Assembly: GCA_040403555.1 (NCBI GenBank) | Contig: JBBAKN010000001.1 | Span: 1 to 64,000 of the forward strand | Direction: 5' to 3' | Source: JAIPAN01 sp040403555 | Lineage (GTDB): Bacteria; Bacteroidota; Bacteroidia; Sphingobacteriales; Sphingobacteriaceae | DNA: 64,000 bases | Shown: in pieces, positions 59,936 to 64,000 of the stretch | Layout: the number at the start of each line of letters is the position of its first letter | Position numbering within the stretch: position 1 is the first letter of the stretch | Translations under genes and position numbers: made by a program | Notes under the pieces: model-generated | What the model was told of the DNA's origin: nothing | What the model saw: only the letters and a program-made list of their open reading frames with translations | The model's database searches: none

Positions 59936-61723
59936 ATGAAGCACATACGTAATTTTTGTATTATAGCCCATATCGATCACGGAAAAAGCACTTTAGCCGA
60001 TCGATTGTTAGAATATACCAATACCATAACCAAACGAGAAGCACAAGCGCAATTGTTAGATAATATGGATTTGGAGCGTGAACGTGGTATAACCATTAAG
60101 AGTCACGCCATCCAAATGAATTATATAGTAGATGGCCAAGAATACGTATTCAATTTAATTGATACACCTGGCCACGTCGATTTTTCGTACGAAGTTTCGC
60201 GTTCTATTGCAGCTTGTGAAGGTGCATTATTGATTGTAGATGCAGCTCAAGGGATTCAGGCACAAACCATTTCCAATTTATATTTGGCTTTGGAGCACGA
60301 TCTCGAAATTATCCCTATTTTAAATAAAATGGATTTACCTGGGGCCATGCCCGAAGAGGTAAAAGACCAAATTGTAGACTTAATTGGATGCAAACGAGAA
60401 GAAATTATTGCTGCATCGGGTAAAACCGGTTTAGGTATTGAAGATATTTTACGGGCCATTGTAGAGCGAGTACCGCCTCCGGTGGGTGAACCTACCAAAG
60501 AATTACAAGCCCTAATTTTTGATTCTGTTTTCAATTCGTTTAGAGGCATTATTGCCTATTTCAAAGTTGTAAATGGCGAAATTAGAAAAGGTGACAAAGT
60601 AAAATTTGTAGCTACCGGAAAAGAATACTACGCCGAAGAAATTGGTACCCTAAAGCTAAATCAAGAACCCAAGGATATAATTAAAACAGGGGATGTGGGC
60701 TATATCATCTCTGGAATTAAAGAAGCAAGGGAAGTGAAAGTTGGCGATACGATTACCAACGTGGAGCGCCCTTCAACTGTAGCCATTCAAGGATTTGAAG
60801 AGGTGAAACCCATGGTGTTCGCGGGTATTTACCCTGTAGATACTGATGATTACGAAGAACTACGCGAAAGTATGCACAAATTGCAGCTAAACGATGCATC
60901 CTTAGTTTTTGAGCCAGAATCGTCTGCTGCATTAGGCTTTGGTTTCCGTTGCGGCTTCTTGGGTATGTTGCATATGGAAATTATCCAAGAACGCTTAGAG
61001 CGTGAGTTCAACATGACGGTAATTACCACCGTGCCCAACGTATCGTATAAGGCCTATACCACCAAGGGCGACGAACTACAAGTACACAATCCATCCGATT
61101 TACCCGACCCAAGCAAATTGGAATATGTAGAAGAGCCATTTATTAAAGCCAATATCATTACCAAAGCCGAATTTGTGGGTTCAGTAATGTCACTTTGTAT
61201 TCAAAAAAGAGGCATTATTGTCAATCAATCGTACTTAACCTCCGACCGGGTAGAATTGGTATTTGAAATGCCCATGGGTGAAATTGTATTCGATTTCTAC
61301 GATCGCTTAAAAACTATTTCTAAAGGCTACGCATCATTTGATTACCACCAAACAGGTTACCGAAAATCAGATTTAGTGCGCTTAGATATGTTATTGAATG
61401 AGGAGCCTGTTGATGCGCTTTCATCGCTAATTCACCGCAGTAATGCCTATGAGTTTGGAAAGAAGATTTGCGAAAAACTGAAAGAATTGATTCCTCGTCA
61501 ACAATTTGAAATTAAAATTCAAGCCTCTATTGGTGCAAAAGTTATTGCCCGTGAAACAATAAGCGCTTTACGTAAAGATGTAACTGCTAAATGTTATGGT
61601 GGCGATATTTCTAGAAAGCGGAAATTATTAGAAAAACAGAAAAAAGGAAAGAAACGCATGCGCCAAGTGGGTAATGTAGAAATTCCGCAATCGGCCTTTA
61701 TGGCGGTATTAAAACTCGATTAA
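59936..61723 (+). CDS. lepA: Elongation factor 4 (LepA)
   Basis: Translational GTPase that acts on ribosomes during initiation and under stress. The protein is 595 aa from the ATG at 59936 (MKHIRNFCIIAHIDHGKST); a TTG ten codons upstream is not used. The G1 loop is AHIDHGKST at 11-19, G2 RGITIKSH near 52-59, G3 DTPGHVDF near 79-86 and G4 NKMDLP near 133-138. The EF4-specific C-terminal domain contains YGGDISRKRKLLEKQKKGKKRM (in parts). It starts the run lepA-folD-queE-DUF6526, with gaps of 2-10 bases; a TATCTTTG box lies just upstream. Confidence 0.97.
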   Translation: MKHIRNFCIIAHIDHGKSTLADRLLEYTNTITKREAQAQLLDNMDLERERGITIKSHAIQMNYIVDGQEYVFNLIDTPGHVDFSYEVSRSIAACEGALLIVDAAQGIQAQTISNLYLALEHDLEIIPILNKMDLPGAMPEEVKDQIVDLIGCKREEIIAASGKTGLGIEDILRAIVERVPPPVGEPTKELQALIFDSVFNSFRGIIAYFKVVNGEIRKGDKVKFVATGKEYYAEEIGTLKLNQEPKDIIKTGDVGYIISGIKEAREVKVGDTITNVERPSTVAIQGFEEVKPMVFAGIYPVDTDDYEELRESMHKLQLNDASLVFEPESSAALGFGFRCGFLGMLHMEIIQERLEREFNMTVITTVPNVSYKAYTTKGDELQVHNPSDLPDPSKLEYVEEPFIKANIITKAEFVGSVMSLCIQKRGIIVNQSYLTSDRVELVFEMPMGEIVFDFYDRLKTISKGYASFDYHQTGYRKSDLVRLDMLLNEEPVDALSSLIHRSNAYEFGKKICEKLKELIPRQQFEIKIQASIGAKVIARETISALRKDVTAKCYGGDISRKRKLLEKQKKGKKRMRQVGNVEIPQSAFMAVLKLD

Positions 61724-61728
61724 GTATT

Positions 61729-62610
61729 ATGCAATTACTCGACGGAAAAAAGGTGTCAGAAAAGCTTAAGCTAGCATTAGCTGCTGAAGCAGCCCTAGTT
61801 AGTCATCAAATTGGCCGAAAACCACATTTGGTAGCCATTTTAGTTGGCAACGATGGTGGCAGTGAAACTTATGTGGCTAGCAAAATGAAAAATTGCGAAG
61901 CCGTTGGCTTCCGATCTACGCTCATCCGTTTTAACGAAACGGTTACCGAAGCGGAGTTACTCAGTCAAATTGAAAAATTAAATAACGATGGTGAAGTAGA
62001 CGGCTTAATTGTACAGTTACCCTTGCCAAAACATATCAATGCCGAAAAAGTGACCGATGCTATTGATTACCGCAAAGATGTTGATGGCTTTCATCCTATT
62101 AATTTAGGTCGGATGCAACGCAATTTACCTTGCTTTATTCCGGCAACTCCATATGGTATTACCCTGCTTTTAGAAGAATATGCCATTGAAACTGCAGGTA
62201 AACATTGTGTGGTGGTGGGCCGTAGCCAAATTGTGGGTTTACCTATGAGTATATTAATGGCTCGTAATGGCCATCCCGGGAATTGCACCGTTACGCTTTG
62301 TCATAGTAAAACCGCCAATATTTCCCAATACACTCAAAAAGCTGATATTTTGGTAGTAGCCATTGGTAAAAAGAACTTTATCACCGCCGATATGGTAAAA
62401 ACCGGAGCGGTAGTAATTGATGTGGGCATGAACCGAGAAGTATCAGATACAACTAAATCGGGTTATAAATTATATGGCGATGTAGATTTTGAGCAGGTAG
62501 CTCCAAAATGTTCGTGGATAACTCCAGTACCAGGTGGTGTGGGTCTATTAACCATCATCGGCTTGCTAAAAAATACCTTAGCGGCCGCCAATAAATCTAT
62601 TTACGCATAA
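61729..62610 (+). CDS. folD: Bifunctional methylenetetrahydrofolate dehydrogenase/cyclohydrolase
   Basis: Interconverts 5,10-methylene-, 5,10-methenyl- and 10-formyl-tetrahydrofolate for one-carbon metabolism. The protein is 293 aa. The catalytic lysine is Lys52 in SETYVASKMKNC. The PLPKHINAEKV segment near 106-116 and the NADP-binding VVVGRSQIVGLPMSILMARNGHPG near 158-180 (in parts) are present. It lies 5 bases after lepA and 2 bases before queE. Formyl-folate also ties into initiator tRNA formylation, which makes the neighbourhood of lepA plausible but not necessary. Confidence 0.98.
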   Translation: MQLLDGKKVSEKLKLALAAEAALVSHQIGRKPHLVAILVGNDGGSETYVASKMKNCEAVGFRSTLIRFNETVTEAELLSQIEKLNNDGEVDGLIVQLPLPKHINAEKVTDAIDYRKDVDGFHPINLGRMQRNLPCFIPATPYGITLLLEEYAIETAGKHCVVVGRSQIVGLPMSILMARNGHPGNCTVTLCHSKTANISQYTQKADILVVAIGKKNFITADMVKTGAVVIDVGMNREVSDTTKSGYKLYGDVDFEQVAPKCSWITPVPGGVGLLTIIGLLKNTLAAANKSIYA

Positions 62611-62612
62611 AT

Positions 62613-63236
62613 ATGGCACAACAAGTTCCCGAAGATGGCACGTTATTGCCCTTAATGGAAGAGTTTTACACCATTCAAGGAGAGGGTTTTCATACCGGTA
62701 AAGCTGCCTATTTTATCCGTTTAGGGGGTTGCGATGTGGGTTGTCATTGGTGCGATGTGAAAGAAAGCTGGAATGCCGAATTACACCCGCTGACCTTGGC
62801 CGACCAAATTGTAAAAAATGCCGAATGCTACCCGAGTAAAACCGTTGTAATAACCGGCGGTGAGCCTCTTTTATACAATTTAGATTACCTAACCACCCAA
62901 TTGCAACAACGAGGCATTAAAACCTTTATAGAAACTTCAGGGGCCTATCCCCTTTCTGGGCATTGGGATTGGATTTGCCTTTCACCAAAGAAATTCAAAG
63001 GTCCACGTCCCGATATTTTGCCATTAGCTGGCGAATTAAAGGTAATTGTATTCAACACATCTGATTTTGCTTGGGCCGAAGAACATGCCCAACACGTTTC
63101 TCCCCAAACAAAGTTGTACCTTCAACCCGAATGGTCGAAAGCGGCAGAAATTACGCCTTCAATTATTGACTATGTAAAAGAAAATCCCCGCTGGGAAATA
63201 TCTTTACAAACGCATAAATATTTAAATATCCCTTAA
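62613..63236 (+). CDS. queE: 7-carboxy-7-deazaguanine synthase
   Basis: Radical SAM enzyme of queuosine synthesis; it contracts 6-carboxy-tetrahydropterin to 7-carboxy-7-deazaguanine. The protein is 207 aa. The SAM cluster motif is Cys40-x3-Cys44-x2-Cys47 in LGGCDVGCHWCDVK. The binding motif ITGGEPLLYN near 85-94 follows. The EEFYTIQGEGFHTGKAAYF segment near 16-34 is the QueE mark. It sits 2 bases after folD. No queC, queD or queF is in the window. Confidence 0.95.
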   Translation: MAQQVPEDGTLLPLMEEFYTIQGEGFHTGKAAYFIRLGGCDVGCHWCDVKESWNAELHPLTLADQIVKNAECYPSKTVVITGGEPLLYNLDYLTTQLQQRGIKTFIETSGAYPLSGHWDWICLSPKKFKGPRPDILPLAGELKVIVFNTSDFAWAEEHAQHVSPQTKLYLQPEWSKAAEITPSIIDYVKENPRWEISLQTHKYLNIP

Positions 63237-63246
63237 AAAACCAATT

Positions 63247-63675
63247 ATGGAACAAAACTTCAAAAATCACGCACGCATGGTACCAGGCTACCATTATGTT
63301 TTAGGAACTCTTTTACTAGCTGGCTTAGGCGGTTCTATTGTAAACTTATGTCGCTCTGGTTATACAGAAGCGCATTACTCAGCTGCATTAATATGTTTAT
63401 TATTTCTGATTGCTATATTTCTTACCGCTTTTACCCGTTCTTTTTCACTAAAAGCGCAAGATAGAGCTATACGTGCCGAAGAAAATTTTAGACATTATGT
63501 ATTAACAGGTAAAGCCTTACCTAGTGCATTAAACATACGTCAGATTGTTGGTTTGCGTTTTGCTTCGGATGCAGAATTTCCGAAACTAGCTGAAAAAGCA
63601 GCAAAAGAAGGCTTATCTGAAAAAGCTATTAAACTTGAAATTAAAAACTGGAAAGCGGATAATTACCGAGTATAA
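63247..63675 (+). CDS. DUF6526 membrane protein
   Basis: A 142-aa inner-membrane protein of the DUF6526 family. The start MEQNFKNHARMVPGYHYVL is the family mark. Two hydrophobic helices are near 16-36 and 45-65. A soluble helical part follows, with YVLTGKALPSALNIRQIVGLRFASDAEFPKLAEKAAKEGL (in parts). No enzyme motif. It is the last gene of the lepA-folD-queE run, 10 bases after queE. Function unknown. A bidirectional terminator follows. Confidence 0.85.
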   Translation: MEQNFKNHARMVPGYHYVLGTLLLAGLGGSIVNLCRSGYTEAHYSAALICLLFLIAIFLTAFTRSFSLKAQDRAIRAEENFRHYVLTGKALPSALNIRQIVGLRFASDAEFPKLAEKAAKEGLSEKAIKLEIKNWKADNYRV

Positions 63676-63691
63676 TTTCCAATTTATAAAA

Positions 63692-63735
63692 CAAAAAATC
63701 CCCATGCAGTACAAAAACTCATGGGGATTTTTTTA
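63692..63735. terminator. Bidirectional terminator between DUF6526 and kdsA
   Basis: AAAAAATCCCCATG pairs with CATGGGGATTTTTTT around a 13-base loop. Its strong stem and T runs on both strands end both the lepA-to-DUF6526 operon and the opposite kdsA gene. Confidence 0.93.
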
Positions 63736-63747
63736 TAGAATATGGTT

Positions 63748-64000
63748 TTACAAAATAGATTCGCGAATACGAACCAATTTGGTTAATAGTGTTTCTAAAT
63801 TATCTAAATGCAACATATTGGCACCATCGGATTTGGCTTGTGAGGGTTCGGGATGGGTTTCGATGAACAAGCCATCGGCCCCAACTGCAATTGCCGCTTT
63901 GGCAATGGTTTCAATTAAAGCAGGTTTACCGCCGGTAACGCCTGAACCCTGATTGGGTTGTTGCAACGAGTGGGTGCAATCCATTACTACCGGTACGCCA
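63748..64000 (-). CDS. kdsA: 3-deoxy-8-phosphooctulonate synthase, 3' part (cut by the window edge)
   Basis: C-terminal 83 residues of KdsA, which condenses PEP with arabinose-5-phosphate to make KDO-8-phosphate for lipopolysaccharide. The gene runs beyond the right edge. Reading leftward, GVPVVMDCTHSLQQPNQGSGVTGGK (in parts) matches the family motif MDxTHSxQQP, then AAIAVGADGLFIETHPEPSQAKSDGANML is the classic ETHPDPxxAxSDGxN segment. The protein ends in VRIRESIL. The stop faces the DUF6526 stop across the symmetric terminator. No irregularity is visible in the part present. Confidence 0.95.
   Translation of the reverse strand, partial: GVPVVMDCTHSLQQPNQGSGVTGGKPALIETIAKAAIAVGADGLFIETHPEPSQAKSDGANMLHLDNLETLLTKLVRIRESIL

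Noticed and set aside
1..64000. tRNA, rRNA, CRISPR array, insertion sequence, prophage, toxin-antitoxin or defence system.
   Set aside because: Reading both strands showed no repeat-spacer pattern, transposase, integrase or RNA gene; accessory-looking genes are the secreted pair at 5.6-8.6 kb and the lipoproteins.

Overview
This 64 kb window is chromosomal DNA of an AT-rich member of the Bacteroidota, most likely a free-living, aerobic, pigmented Sphingobacteriales-type organism. The evidence is the gene families (GLPGLI, DUF4296, DUF6526, UMF1 transporter, short prolyl-tRNA synthetase, Bacteroidota-type arginine decarboxylase, lipoproteins ending in Cys-Lys/Ser), the absence of Shine-Dalgarno sites, and repeated TAnnTTTG boxes upstream of genes, which match the -7 element of the Bacteroidota primary sigma factor. 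Oxygen-dependent HemF and the retinal pathway point to life with oxygen and light. The genus is not determined.

Layout. 0.1-2.4 kb: a galactan pair, secreted GH53 endo-galactanase plus galactokinase. 2.7-5.5 kb: a phototrophy module made of a DTE-type proton-pumping rhodopsin with the xanthorhodopsin-style glycine in helix E, a lycopene cyclase interrupted by a 10-N assembly gap, and the Blh dioxygenase that cleaves beta-carotene to retinal. 5.6-11.3 kb: an accessory stretch with two overlapping AT-rich secreted proteins of unknown function, a DMT permease, an unknown protein with a possible DNA-binding N-terminus, and a SHOCT protein. 11.5-17.7 kb (minus): TPR protein, gyrA, hemF and an MFS transporter. 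17.7-20.8 kb (plus): Fe-alcohol dehydrogenase, DUF4442 thioesterase-like protein, MATE exporter. 20.8-25 kb: arginine genes (argS, arginase, and divergent speA). 25-34 kb: pseudouridine synthase, orphan OmpR-type regulator, TlpA-like lipoprotein, DbpA-like helicase, alaS, MerR regulator, proS.

34-39.3 kb: cell-envelope proteins (Tyr-rich lipoprotein, FadL-like outer membrane protein, LysM-DPBB protein), uridine kinase, and the two subunits of a 3-oxoacid CoA-transferase. 39.3-40.6 kb: a tandem triplication of small lipoproteins. 40.6-47.8 kb: mutS2, DUF4296, yggS, GNAT, DUF3298, aspartate kinase and a THUMP-like methyltransferase. 47.8-53.6 kb: cold-shock protein with a long leader, a stand-alone pre-ATP-grasp-like protein, lolD, sucC, and the translation cluster thrS-infC-rpmI-rplT, in which infC starts with TTG. 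53.7-64 kb: GLPGLI protein, LutA-like protein, UMF1 permease, RecQ with a displaced zinc module, HI0933-like flavoprotein, then the lepA-folD-queE-DUF6526 run and the 3' end of kdsA, cut by the window edge.

Most of the window is core housekeeping. The most notable unit is the light-harvesting cassette: CrtY makes beta-carotene, Blh cuts it to retinal, and the rhodopsin binds the retinal, with a sequence feature suggesting that a carotenoid antenna could also dock. I see no tRNA, rRNA, CRISPR array, insertion sequence, prophage or recognisable defence system.
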